A model generated the notes under the pieces. That model did no database searches, had not been told where the DNA came from, and was given only the letters and a program-made list of their open reading frames with translations. The position numbers and the translations under genes are program-made. From UBA5070 sp035352895 (GTDB taxonomy: Bacteria > Fibrobacterota > Fibrobacteria > UBA5070): DNA of 45,349 nucleotides. This document shows, piece after piece, positions 27,108 through 36,200 of this stretch. The stretch spans positions 1 to 45,349 of the forward strand of contig DAOPYN010000034.1 of assembly GCA_035352895.1 (NCBI GenBank), given 5' to 3'. How positions within the stretch are numbered: the stretch's first letter is position 1; each line of letters starts with the position of its first letter.

Positions 27108-27397
27108 GATTGCGATTCCAAATATGTTTTCCATTCAAGCAAAATCTCGGTTGTTGACTTGATTGACTCCGGATCTTCGCTTAATCCCATCCGCTCGACT
27201 GAAATATACTTTAGGTACGTTTCAATGCCTGCGGCATCACCAGATTTTACGAGTTGAAAAATTTGAGGGAGATAGGAATAGTATTCATCGCGTGCCGCAG
27301 GTTCCGATGACACGCCGATTGGATCCCAGATGTAATGAACGACTTCGTCGATCCTCTGGTAAAGCTCTTGATCAAATTCACGCAGCGATTGCCCCAA
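27098..27397 (-). CDS. DUF1871-like small acidic protein
   Basis: 99 residues. The sequence EVVHYIWDPIGVSSEPAARDEYYSYLPQIF (residues 18-47) is a strongly conserved pattern in small cytosolic proteins of the DUF1871/YugE type. The C-terminal half is helical. Function of the family is unknown; it often appears next to immunity-type genes. Its start lies 3 nt after the stop of the upstream gene (27401), implying one transcript. Its end is embedded in a REP-like palindrome. Confidence 0.65.
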   Translation of the reverse strand: MGQSLREFDQELYQRIDEVVHYIWDPIGVSSEPAARDEYYSYLPQIFQLVKSGDAAGIETYLKYISVERMGLSEDPESIKSTTEILLEWKTYLESQSHP

Positions 27398-27400
27398 GGC

Positions 27401-27934
27401 TCACCTCCTTGTTCCTTTTGACTGGTGCTTTTGCTTGACATACACATGGCAGTTGGTATCGATGATCGGAGTATTATTTTTGCAATCTGACATGTTGATT
27501 GCCAAATACATCGTATCTGGAACAATTCGCCTTATGACTATGTCACCTTTATCTCTTCCGGCATAATACAATACGAGATGTTCGCCACAAGAATTGGTTC
27601 TCAGGTGGTATAATATCAGAGAATCGTTCGGCAGCCCATTGCTAAAAGCAACAACAAACGAGTTTGCGAAATATCCACGACGCGACATGCCTGTGACATA
27701 TTGATTGTTAAACTTCATTGGAGATACCCGACTCTTTGACTTCCGGATTTCAAAGGTATCATACGGCCAGATTCTGGGTAGCATTTTAAATGAATCTTTT
27801 GGCGCTCCATACTTCCCTGTATTTCCCCAAAGGCCTTTGATCGAATCAAAAGGAACATCGATTGAAACGCTTTCTTCACGACTTTCGACTTGAGAAAACA
27901 AAAGCCCTACGATCAGCGCAATCCCACGTATCAT
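27401..27934 (-). CDS. Secreted protein, unknown
   Basis: 177 residues from ATG 27934, chosen for its GGGGGAG ribosome site and the signal peptide it creates (MIRGIALIVGLLFSQVES). The frame continues upstream to 28024. The mature part is mixed strand and helix (GYFANSFVVAFSNGLPNDSLILYHL, CGEHLVLYYAGRDKGDIVIRRIVPDTMYLAINMSDC) and ends in a basic tail (VKQKHQSKGTRR). No family recognised. Immediately upstream of the DUF1871-like gene. Confidence 0.6.
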   Translation of the reverse strand: MIRGIALIVGLLFSQVESREESVSIDVPFDSIKGLWGNTGKYGAPKDSFKMLPRIWPYDTFEIRKSKSRVSPMKFNNQYVTGMSRRGYFANSFVVAFSNGLPNDSLILYHLRTNSCGEHLVLYYAGRDKGDIVIRRIVPDTMYLAINMSDCKNNTPIIDTNCHVYVKQKHQSKGTRR

Positions 27935-28032
27935 TCCCGCTCCCCCCTTCCGCAATCCAGAACTGAACATGCCAGTCAAACTAGCTTCCCTTCGCATCGG
28001 TGGTTTTTTGAACACGCGCAACAAACCATTCC

Positions 28033-28479
28033 CTACAGTTCACTTTCAATATCGACGCATTTTACAACCCAATCGGCATATGTGTCGAATACATCGCTGT
28101 CGTCAGGAATAACGCCTGTCGATATATACTCATCCAACGAACTTGCGGACATCCAAATGACACTTAAATCATAATCGTTTTCGATCACTCTCTGAACGCC
28201 AATCACCACTCCAGCATCCCCCCAATCGTTGAGAAATAGAACATTTTCCGGCAGCTTCAATGCGGACCTAAATCTAATCGTGTCCAAATGTGATCTTCGC
28301 AAATTATCAATGCCAGAACAGCGCGTAACACCAAATTTCCGCAAAATCCATTTCATGGTCGAAGGAAAATGAATTCCAAGCAATTCTTCAATATCGCGAA
28401 TTTCCAACTCCGACACTTTAATGCCGCGAAACATATCACAATGATTATGCACGAAGTCCTTAAAATCCTGATCGTTCAT
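28033..28479 (-). CDS. SMI1/KNR4 (SUKH) family protein, likely immunity protein
   Basis: 148 residues from ATG 28479 (AGGGA at spacing 6). The SUKH start is clear at residues 23-50 (VSELEIRDIEELLGIHFPSTMKWILRKFG), with the usual 'acidic helix, LG, FP, helix, FG' order. Later elements fit too (VLFLNDWGDAGVVIGVQR, SVIWMSASSLDEYI, FDTYADWVVKCV). SUKH proteins are a well-known family of toxin-neutralising immunity proteins in polymorphic toxin systems. No cognate toxin gene is visible in the window, so it may be an orphan or protect against toxins from other strains. Confidence 0.82.
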   Translation of the reverse strand: MNDQDFKDFVHNHCDMFRGIKVSELEIRDIEELLGIHFPSTMKWILRKFGVTRCSGIDNLRRSHLDTIRFRSALKLPENVLFLNDWGDAGVVIGVQRVIENDYDLSVIWMSASSLDEYISTGVIPDDSDVFDTYADWVVKCVDIESEL

Positions 28480-28550
28480 ACTATCCCTCTGTTTGGAAAA
28501 TCACACGGCATTTCCAATGATCTCGCGAATAGGAATAGCAAAGCGCTGAT

Positions 28551-28988
28551 TCAATCGCATGACGGTTTTCCAGTGTACATGATTACAAGCACACAGTTTC
28601 GCTTAAGTTGCTTTCTGATTATCGATCCGAGGTGAAGTAAGCTAGGGATATTTTCCTTTTCGTTGTACATGTCGATATTGGTTACTCGTGAACTTTTCAT
28701 CTTCGGGTAGTTTGTAACGACCAGCATGATGTCGAGCGTGTCTGAAATTGATCCACAGATGTCTTCTTCCCAAATCCCATTCAAGATGCTCGCAACTTTT
28801 GTGACTTCCTTGGTTTTGACTACATACGATGTATCAAATACAAATTTGAGTGGCGGATTGAGGGCTGTGTCTCGGCGAATTTCAAGATATGTCGTATCGA
28901 AGGCGCTTTTTTGCGTAGAACCTTTTGCCCATCCTGCGGCCCACAGCATGAAGATCGCAATGGCTATTCGTTGGGTCAAGGTCTGCAT
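28551..28988 (-). CDS. Secreted protein, unknown
   Basis: 145 residues if started at ATG 28988, which gives a clean signal peptide (MQTLTQRIAIAIFMLWAAGW, cut near AKG). An upstream ATG at 29033 would add 15 residues; neither has a good ribosome site. The mature part is strand-rich (TTYLEIRRDTALNPPLKFVFDTSYVVKTKEVTKVASILNG; SDTLDIMLVVTNYP). It ends with KQLKRNCVLVIMYTGKPSCD. Similar short secreted proteins recur through this island. No family recognised. Confidence 0.5.
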   Translation of the reverse strand: MQTLTQRIAIAIFMLWAAGWAKGSTQKSAFDTTYLEIRRDTALNPPLKFVFDTSYVVKTKEVTKVASILNGIWEEDICGSISDTLDIMLVVTNYPKMKSSRVTNIDMYNEKENIPSLLHLGSIIRKQLKRNCVLVIMYTGKPSCD

Positions 28989-29064
28989 CAGTTGGGTTCT
29001 TTTGTGTATTTGTTGAATAGGAATACTAGGCATTCTGCGAATCGCACCATTTTCCGCGAAGCAT

Positions 29065-29742
29065 TCATTTTCCGATTTTTTCGATGATTGAAGCGAGTTC
29101 CGATAATGCAGAAATTACATACTTGCAATCTGCTACCTTCCCAAAGCCATAGCTTGCATGAATAAAGGGGATTCCATTTTCGGCAGCCGCATCCAAGTCG
29201 CCTTGAGTATCACCTACATACAGCGGCTTGCCAAGACTGTTTCTATCCATGATCAGCTTGATGTTATCTTGTTTTGGCATCTTGGTGTTTCCAGAGCACT
29301 CGAAATCACCAAAGTACTTGTCAAGCTTGTGGAAATCGAAAAATGACTCAATGTATCCCGATTGGCAATTACTTACAATAAATAGCTTGTATCTGTTGGA
29401 TAGCTCTGAAAGAACAGAGTCCAAGCCGGAATAGAGTGCCCCGCCTTTGCATCTGATCACGCGCAACTCCTCGGCGAAGCACATTTCAATCAATTGAATC
29501 CGCTGAGATTGCGATAGATGCGGGAAAACATGCGCCCCAATCAAATCGTGCTGCATGCCGAAAACGCTCTGCAGCTTTTCTCTTGTTATTGGCTCAGATC
29601 CAGAAGCGTCATTGTTCAATATATTTGTCCATGCGAGTAGACACGCTTCGGTGGAGTCCCACAATGTGCCATCCAAATCGAAGATGATACTGTCATGTTT
29701 CGCATGATGGAACTTTGCTGGTAAGTTGCTTGTGCTACTCAT
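29065..29742 (-). CDS. HAD-superfamily hydrolase (phosphoglycolate-phosphatase-like)
   Basis: 225 residues. All HAD motifs are present: motif I FDLDGTLW (D22, D24), motif II IVSNC (S124), motif III K157 in MPKQDN, and motif IV VGDTQGD (D178, D182). The cap lies between motifs I and II, so it is a type-C1 (HAD-IA) phosphatase. The substrate is unknown: phosphoglycolate, other sugar phosphates or nucleotides are all possible. The stretch between this gene and 30049 holds no gene but carries a repeat. Confidence 0.9.
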   Translation of the reverse strand: MSSTSNLPAKFHHAKHDSIIFDLDGTLWDSTEACLLAWTNILNNDASGSEPITREKLQSVFGMQHDLIGAHVFPHLSQSQRIQLIEMCFAEELRVIRCKGGALYSGLDSVLSELSNRYKLFIVSNCQSGYIESFFDFHKLDKYFGDFECSGNTKMPKQDNIKLIMDRNSLGKPLYVGDTQGDLDAAAENGIPFIHASYGFGKVADCKYVISALSELASIIEKIGK

Positions 29743-29837
29743 TTCGCAGCTTTCAGTAACCCAGCATTTCCCAGTCGCGTCGTTATTAAAGCCGAGTCAG
29801 GCTTTTCAAAAGGACCAAGCATCGTACACCCACCGCT

Positions 29838-30002
29838 GCTCAGAAAACTAACCCCATCCATCGCAGTTCACAGAAACTTCCTTCGCCTTTCCATGAACAA
29901 ACCGACACACGCGTCCTGAACCCCTCCCCGCCGGCAAGGGATCGGGCATGGTTCGACATGCTCACCACAAGTGCCCGATCCCTACGGGCAACGGCGGGGC
30001 TG
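29838..30002. repeat. Dispersed repeat R2, copy 1
   Basis: About 165 nt closely matching 32475-32614. It starts GCTCAGAAAACTAACCCCAT and ends CAACGGCGGGGCTG. This copy carries an insert of roughly 22 nt between the arms of the internal palindrome (GGTTCGACATGCTCACCAC region), which itself resembles widespread REP sequences. It fills most of the 306-bp gene-free stretch 29743-30048; the remainder shows no feature. Confidence 0.8.
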
Positions 30003-30048
30003 GTGAACTGACTCGGTTCGCGGAGGTTGGCCCGTCCCCCTCACCCAC

Positions 30049-31031
30049 TCATCGAACCTCTTTGCAGTCGTCGCCGATCTTTGGCGGGCTTGTTGTTTGA
30101 AGAATGAGGTCTAGTAATTTTGATTCTTCACGGGAATCTTTTATTTTGATTTTCCGGAAAGTGCGCCCGGATTTACTATAGAACAAATCGTAACATCTTT
30201 CTGCTGCCGTACACATGGAGTCGATTGGACTTGCGCATATGTTGATATTTGCTCGATTCGGATGCTCATATGCATTTACGACTCGGAGTAGAATCACATT
30301 TGCCAGCTTGGGCACCGTGTCAATTATTCTTATGTTCCATTTTGTTCGCTGCTCAATCAAATGATCGTCTGTTATTATGAGTCTTGGTGCATCCCTGTCT
30401 TGGGCGCTTCGCATAGGTGATTCAAGAACGAATACCTCCATTCCTTTTTGAACTTTCAGCTCAAGCAAAAAATCTTCGATTGCTTGCCCAATGAATTCGC
30501 TTGAAATCTGGTCTATTGGACGCCAAAGAAGGGTGCTGTCCATTGCGAAATCATGGCTGCGGAGATTTGACTTTTTTGATTCCTTACGATAAATCCGGTT
30601 GCCAATGGTGATATTTCTCTTTTTTTTTGCACCAGTTCCACTTTGAATTTGTATGGGATAGGGTGGTTGTAACCTGTGACCGAATCGAATACGCTGTTTG
30701 TTGGAACGCAATAATCACATCGAACGAGTGAAAATACTGCGGAGTCGTTCGTTACACCACGCTTGATTGGACCCGCATAATAGCTGAAGCCGCCATCGGA
30801 GGATGAGTAGAATTTCCTACCCTTTTTTAGAATTACTGGAGATGTATGCATAAAGAATGAGTTATTTTCGATGATAATATGCTCATCATCGCACATGATG
30901 GATTCTGCTGTGCTTGCACGATTATTTGGAAGACATTTTGGGTCAAGCCATTCATATGCCCCATCTTGTACAGCCGCATTTGCTATTCTGCAAAGGGCCA
31001 CAAGGATGATGAGAGCATGAATTATCATCAT
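30049..31031 (-). CDS. Secreted protein interrupted by a -1 frameshift at a run of nine A's
   Basis: Two overlapping frames read as one protein. The first runs from ATG 31031 (SD GGAAG) with signal peptide MMIIHALIILVALCRIANA to a stop at 30513. The second runs without a good start of its own to 30049. They meet at nine T's on the plus strand (30620-30628), i.e. A9 in the mRNA. Slipping back one base there turns ...VELVQKK into ...KKRNITIGNRIYRKE and gives about 327 residues. The joined sequence is coherent (RNITIGNRIYRKESKKSNL; DSTLLWRPIDQISSEFIGQ). In frame 0 the site reads CAA AAA AAA AGA, and the -1 frame continues AAG AGA, as at classic A-AAA-AAG slippery sites. Programmed slippage, phase variation, a pseudogene or a homopolymer sequencing error are all possible. 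Function unknown. Confidence 0.6.
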
Positions 31032-31071
31032 GGATGTTTCTTCTTCCAATCAATTGCGATATCCGTTTTCA

Positions 31072-31713
31072 CTATTTCACCCGAGACTTTCGAATTTGCG
31101 CAAAAATGAACTTGCAAACATGTTTGGGGTCATCTTTGCACGTCTTCAGATTCATTTGAATTGAATTCAATTGCATTGAGTCTGCAGCTTCGTCCACGTG
31201 CTTTATGAGCATATTGCGCGTTTGGCTTGTCATGCAATCAGATTGCAATGCCCGCAACTCAAGTTCCCAGTTTGACGACAGCTTTGAAACAACGAAATTA
31301 GATGTCGCCTCGGAGTGGGATCCATCATCACATTGAGGTTCAAAGTATTTGTTCATCCATTCTTCAAACTGGCAAAAATCCGAAACATCAGAAAGAGAAC
31401 GCTCCATCAGTTCGCATTTAATCGACTGAAATTGATTCGTATCACACGTTGCATCGGTGATCAGTCGGGAACTATGAATATATCCAAATGTCAGTGCCCG
31501 ATTGTTCATCACGGCAACGCGAGCCCAACCGTTATCCAGCAATTCCCCAGTGACACATCGACCAGATTCAATCGTATACTCGATTTCTGATTTAACATCA
31601 GGATCAGCTCTCATATTGCATTTTCCATCAGGATCAGAAATTCTGAATTGACGAAACGGCGATGCAAACAACGTTGTTGCGAGGATCACTTGAATGTAGA
31701 TGGATTTTTTCAT
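31072..31713 (-). CDS. Secreted protein with bacterial SH3 domain
   Basis: 213 residues. The signal peptide is MKKSIYIQVILATTLFASP. Residues 24-85 form a bacterial SH3 domain (GKCNMRADPDVKSEIEYTIESGRCVTGELLDNGWARVAV...FGYIHSSRLI) with the usual N-x-R-x-x-P start and GYIHSSRL end. The remaining 125 residues are helical and cysteine-rich, unrecognised. Bacterial SH3 domains often bind peptidoglycan. The ATG lies 6 nt after the stop of the DUF2314 gene with no ribosome site of its own, so translation is probably coupled to it. Confidence 0.72.
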   Translation of the reverse strand: MKKSIYIQVILATTLFASPFRQFRISDPDGKCNMRADPDVKSEIEYTIESGRCVTGELLDNGWARVAVMNNRALTFGYIHSSRLITDATCDTNQFQSIKCELMERSLSDVSDFCQFEEWMNKYFEPQCDDGSHSEATSNFVVSKLSSNWELELRALQSDCMTSQTRNMLIKHVDEAADSMQLNSIQMNLKTCKDDPKHVCKFIFAQIRKSRVK

Positions 31714-31719
31714 GAATGA

Positions 31720-32403
31720 TTACGCATACTTATTGGCACCGAGGTTTTCATCAAATTCAATCTTTTCTTCATCCGATAATTTGGAACGATGGTATCGCAG
31801 CGAAAACCCGCCATAGATCGTGCCATCATCATTGATCATCCAATCCACAATTTCATCTGGATGAATATTGAAGGATTGGCCAATAGAGAAATTTTGGAAA
31901 AACTTTGGGACTTCGCACATTTCAGCCACAAATCCATCGCCATGGATGCTTGTGTTGATCAACCAAATGAATGCGGAATTATCCTTTTCAGTCAATTCTA
32001 TCTTGAGCATTGCACCAAATAAACCAGATCCATCTTGCGGCAGTTTTCTCCGGAAATCCGAAAGCGTTTCTTTTGCGCGTCGCACCGTTTCCAAATATTC
32101 AGCGTCCTGTTTGTTGAATTGAACAAAGCGAGGACCTGGATCCATCTCGGGCAATCGATTCAGTTCTTTTCGAAGCATCTGCCACGAATACCACAGATTT
32201 TCTGGATCGACATCAATATATCCGCGGCTTTCATCCATTTTTCTCGCATCAACCAATTTCATCATGATGCAAGTTGCATGATCTCGGATACGGATGACCT
32301 CTTCGTATCCAAGCGGCGTCCCTTTCTTATCCTCTGCATTGATCAGCGTCGCCGCCAAAGAAGGGATGAAGTACGGAGTCAATTCCGGAGATTCCTTTTC
32401 CAT
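31720..32403 (-). CDS. DUF2314 domain protein
   Basis: 227 residues from ATG 32403 (GGAAG upstream). The C-terminal part from residue 140 has the DUF2314 pattern: AFIWLINTSIHGDGFVAEMC, then FSIGQSFNIHPDEIVDWMINDDGTIYGGFSLRYHRSKLSDEE. The N-terminal 130 residues are helical (YEEVIRIRDHATCIMMKLVDARK). DUF2314 has no established biochemical role; it is often found in small accessory or immunity-like genes. No signal peptide, so cytosolic. Forms a short operon with the SH3 gene downstream. Confidence 0.72.
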   Translation of the reverse strand: MEKESPELTPYFIPSLAATLINAEDKKGTPLGYEEVIRIRDHATCIMMKLVDARKMDESRGYIDVDPENLWYSWQMLRKELNRLPEMDPGPRFVQFNKQDAEYLETVRRAKETLSDFRRKLPQDGSGLFGAMLKIELTEKDNSAFIWLINTSIHGDGFVAEMCEVPKFFQNFSIGQSFNIHPDEIVDWMINDDGTIYGGFSLRYHRSKLSDEEKIEFDENLGANKYA

Positions 32404-32474
32404 ATCGATTGCTTCCGCTCCTTTGGGTTAAGGCTCGATTGACGATGTTCTTTTGCAATGGCGAAGGATGTTGG

Positions 32475-32614
32475 TGCTCAGGAAACTAACCCCATCCGTC
32501 CCAGTTCACAGAAACTTCCTTCGCCTTTGCACGAACAAACCGACACCCGCGCCCTGAACACCACCCCGCAAGGGATCGGGCATGCCCGATCCTACGGGGG
32601 GCAACGGCGGGGCT
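32475..32614. repeat. Dispersed repeat R2, copy 2
   Basis: About 140 nt matching 29838-30002: GCTCAGGAAACTAACCCCAT at the start, a shared CAGTTCACAGAAACTTCC, and CAACGGCGGGGCTG at the end. The internal palindrome here is uninterrupted (GATCGGGCATGCCCGATC, 32576-32593). Copy 1 has an insert at that point. Confidence 0.8.
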
Positions 32615-32641
32615 GCCGACCTGACCAGCGAAGCGGCGTCG

Positions 32642-32683
32642 CCCTTCGATACACTTCGCCTTCGGCGAAGCACTCAGGGAACG
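32642..32683. repeat. REP-like hairpin
   Basis: CCCTTCGA...TCAGGGAACG flanks a perfect inner stem CTTCGCC-TTC-GGCGAAG (32654-32670). The flanking words resemble REP sequences common in many bacterial genomes (CCTTCGACnnnCTCAGGGA). It lies in the gene-free stretch between the DUF2314 gene and element A. Confidence 0.6.
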
Positions 32684-32755
32684 ACGACGCTTCCATTCCC
32701 TCCCCCCCCCAATCAAATGCCGCGCCACAGCGAGCGGAGCAATGCCGTAAACTGG

Positions 32756-33051
32756 CAATCAACTGCAGCAACAGCACCGACTTCTGCTAGAGAACTGAGG
32801 GGGTCCGGGGGGCTTGGTTATTGGAACGGCCAGTGCCATGAAGATACCGATCGCGTCGCTGATGCCATCGGCGTCAATGCCTCAGTGATCCTTCCACGCA
32901 CAGGTCCAGCCAGCCACCATGGCCGTTCCAGTCCAAGCCCCCCGGCGCGGGAGTCCAGAGGGACAGCGCTGTCCCTCTGGCCGCGGTCACGGGGCGCGGC
33001 CGCCCCGTGAAAAGCCGGACACGCAGTGTCAACAGCCTCGCGCAGCGAAAA
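32756..33051. repeat. Structured repeat element, copy A (296 nt)
   Basis: Matches 41371-41690 at both ends (CAATCAACTGCAGCAAC at the left, AGCCTCGCGCAGCGAAAA at the right) and through conserved blocks. Stem 1: CCGGGGGGCTTGG (32805-32817) with its perfect complement at 32933-32945. Stem 1b: TGGAACGGCCA (32822-32832) with 32920-32930. Then three local hairpins: a 26-nt perfect palindrome at 32955-32980, a 9-bp stem at 32988-33009, and a 5-bp stem at 33018-33030. The last two hairpins and the palindrome differ in sequence from copy B but keep the same order. No credible protein is encoded. The transcribed strand is unknown; on the minus strand it follows directly on a truncated gene. Confidence 0.8.
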
Positions 33052-33224
33052 TACTCCTCCGCATTTTCCGCGTATCGTTTGGAATCAGGCAGACTGTGTA
33101 TTCGAAACCACTTGGATGAGATTTGATGTTTTAATAAAGGCGGTATTGGTAGCGCATTCAGAAAGGCTGAAGACCACTGCTTTTGAAATAGCCCCATTTC
33201 CGTTATCGCATTTGGTTTATTCAT
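33052..33224 (-). pseudogene. 5' fragment of a small gene cut by element A
   Basis: From ATG 33224 (AAAGG upstream) the frame gives MNKPNAITEMGLFQKQWSSA, continues FLNALPIPPLLKHQISSKWF, and ends RIHSLPDSKRYAENAEEY before entering element A at 33051. The phrase WFRIHSLPDSKRYAENAEEY is a pattern I associate with small DUF3885-like accessory proteins, which normally continue for dozens of residues. Here the remainder is replaced by element sequence, which translates as repetitive Arg/Pro-rich residues. Low GC, in contrast to the adjoining element. It lies 30 bp downstream of the helicase stop. Confidence 0.6.
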
Positions 33225-33254
33225 ATAGCCTTTGACGCAATCTTTTTCCCTCAC

Positions 33255-36200
33255 TCATTCCCCTTCTCCTGGGGATAGGATCTCGCCTTCGCGCTTGATT
33301 CGTTTTGCCGAGACGAGTCGGTCGATCCTGGCGCTCATCGCGTCACTGATGTTCGCTGCCGCACGATTGAAGCCGAGAAGATCCAGGGCGCTGGAGAGGG
33401 CCATTGTCCTGTCGATGGAGAAGGAATGGTGAACGATCTCCAGGATCGCCGCATCCAGCTCCTGTGGTGCGACCAACTCGATCTTCCGCTCCGATGGCTC
33501 CAAGGCGCTTCGGTTGCGGACCGTCGCGCTCCTGCTTGGATCGGCATGGAGAAAGTCGCCATCGACCACGAAGGCCTTGGACCGGTTCCCACTCTCGATC
33601 GCGGTGTCGATCCGTTCGGTGATCCTGTTCCCAGCGCGCGAGACATCGAACGCCTTCTTCAAGCGTTTGGTCACCTCCGACTGGTGGATGGGAGATTCGA
33701 TCTCCACGACGGATTTGATCATCCGGACCAGCTGGTCGATCGGTGCTTCGTGCAGTTCGGTTTGGGAGCGCCACTTTGGCAGCTCCGCTTTCCGGTAAGG
33801 GATGGACGCGCACACGGGTTCCCGATCCGGAGCCTGGATCCGCTCCAGCTTGGGAATCCGCGCCAGCGATGCCGGAACGGTCTGGACGGGAATTGTCCCC
33901 GCCGCACTCTTGGCGGATTCGATCGCCGCCACGACCTTCGCGAGCTCCTGTTTGGGATTCCGGAACCAGTCGGTGCTCCAGATCCGATGGAACCTCCAAC
34001 CGAGGCTTTCCAGCACGCCCTGTCTCAAGCGGTCTCGGTCGCGGGCCGAGCGCGAGCTGTGGTAGGCGGCCCCATCGCACTCGATGGCCAGCAAGTAGCG
34101 GCCGGGAAACTCGGGATCCTTCACCGCGATGTCGATGAAGTACCCTGCGGTCCCGACCTGTGGCTCCAGACGGTATCCCTTCTCCCGCAGCGCGTTCAGC
34201 ACTTCCTCCTCGAAGGGGGAGTCGGGTCCCTTTCCGGTTTCACGGGGCAGGTCCAGCTCGCCGGTTTGGGCGTATTTCAGGAAATGCTTGAGGACACGGA
34301 GCCCTTGGCTGGACGTGGTTTCGAGTTCCAGCTCGTCGGCGCGGAAATTGGAGAAGACTTCCATCCCCATCTTCGCGCGACTGATGAGCACGTTCAGCCT
34401 CCGTGCTCCCCCTTGGTTGTTGATGGGTCCGAATTCCTTGGAGATCCTTCCCGACTCGTTTCGCCCGTAGCCGATGCTGATGAGGATGCAATCGCGCTCG
34501 TCCCCTTGGACATTCTCCAGGTTCTTCACGAAGAATGTCTCGGTTGGGTGGGCGTTGTTGAAGAAGTCGTTCAAGTCCGGCCGCGTTTTCCGGAGAAGCT
34601 CGATCTCCACCAAGATGAGATCGCGCTGCACGACGCTGAAGGCGACCACGCCCAAGGACAGCTGCGGCTTCTGCTCCGCGTGATCGATCACCGCCTGCGC
34701 GATGGCTTTTGCCTCAGTCCTGTTGGTCTTGGTCCGGCCCCGGTCGTAGATCGCTTGGGGGTTGCAGTGGAATTTGAGGCCCGTCGCCAGGGGGTTGGCG
34801 CCGGAAGACGGGAAGACGACAAGCTTCCTGTCGTAGAACTCGACGTTGGACACGGAGATCAAGGACTCGTGGCGGCTGCGGTAATGCCAGTTCAAGGTGC
34901 GCTCCAGGGCCCCCCGAGCGCGGAACAAGGACAGGATGCTCTCGATGTCCGAGGTCGTATTGTCTTCGTCGTCGAGGTCGGCATCGCGACCGAAGAAGTC
35001 CGTGGGAGGCATCTGCTGGGTGTCGCCGACCACGATCGCCTGCTTCCCCCGGAGAAGGGCCCCGAAGGCATCCACGGACTTCACCTGCGACGCCTCGTCG
35101 AAGATCACCACATCGAACTCGAGCTTGCCCGGAGGCAGGAAATTCGCGATCGACATCGGACTCATCATGAACACCGGCTTGATCGCCTGGATCGCGCGCC
35201 CCGCCTGGTCGATCAGTTTCCGGATCGGGAGGTGTCTTCGCTTCTTGTTGAGTTCATGCCCGAGGATCTGCATCTCGCCAGGTTGGTTCCGAGCCGGCTT
35301 CCCCTCCCAGATGGCTTTTGCCAAGCCGGTTTGCGCATGCACAAGCGACTCGAGATCCAAGCTCCTGAACTGCTCGACAAGGTGATGCTGTTTCACCGCA
35401 TCGAACTGGGAAATCTCCGGGGTCTGCGCGTATGCGGCTTCGATCAAGCCGCCATACCAGGTCAAGTCGAACGTCGCCGTGAGTTGTTCGGCGCTTAGGT
35501 CCCAATGGGCAACCAAGCCCACGAATTCGCCGAGCTTCTGCGACGACAACTGGTTGGACAGCTCATTGAACCGCACCTGTTGTTGTGCGGCGGGAAGCTC
35601 ATCGAGCCAACGCTGCAACCTCGCGCGGACCGCATCCTCGGGCTCGGTGAAGATCGACAGGGTCGCTTCCGGGGTGTCAAAGCGCAACGCCTTCAAAATC
35701 TCCTGGATTGCTTCCCGGAACCGGGACATCGCCTGGCGGACGTCGTCGATCTTCGCGCCAAGTCCACCGACATCCGGATCGCCGGAAAGGAAATCGATGA
35801 TCGCCGGAGGAAGCGTTCCGTCACCGAGCTCGTCGTAGAGGGCGATGATCCAGTCCGAGACCACCTGCAGGACATTCCAATCCGACTCCAGGCGATTCCA
35901 CTGGGCGCCGAACAGAGCCTCTCCGAGGGGGACTTCCTGGTCGTAGGCCGCTTTGCACTGTTGATGCTCCAGGATGGCATCCACCAGAGCGAGGTTCTCC
36001 GTGTTCACTTTGGCGATGGGAGCTTTGCACAGCCCTTGAAGCTTGGCGAAGGAGCCGCGGTACTTGCCGGACAGGAACCTCCACCACTTGCCACCGATGG
36101 CCATGAGGTTCTGTCTGATGTCCAGTACATCCTGGGACCAGGCCTGGTCGATCAGAACGCTTCCGTACTTGGACTTCAGTTCGGACATCTTCGATCCAGC

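Noticed and set aside
32486..32758. Minus-strand ORF overlapping repeat R2 and the REP hairpin
   Set aside because: It is the translation of repeat sequence (Arg/Gly-rich) and has no ribosome site or domain.
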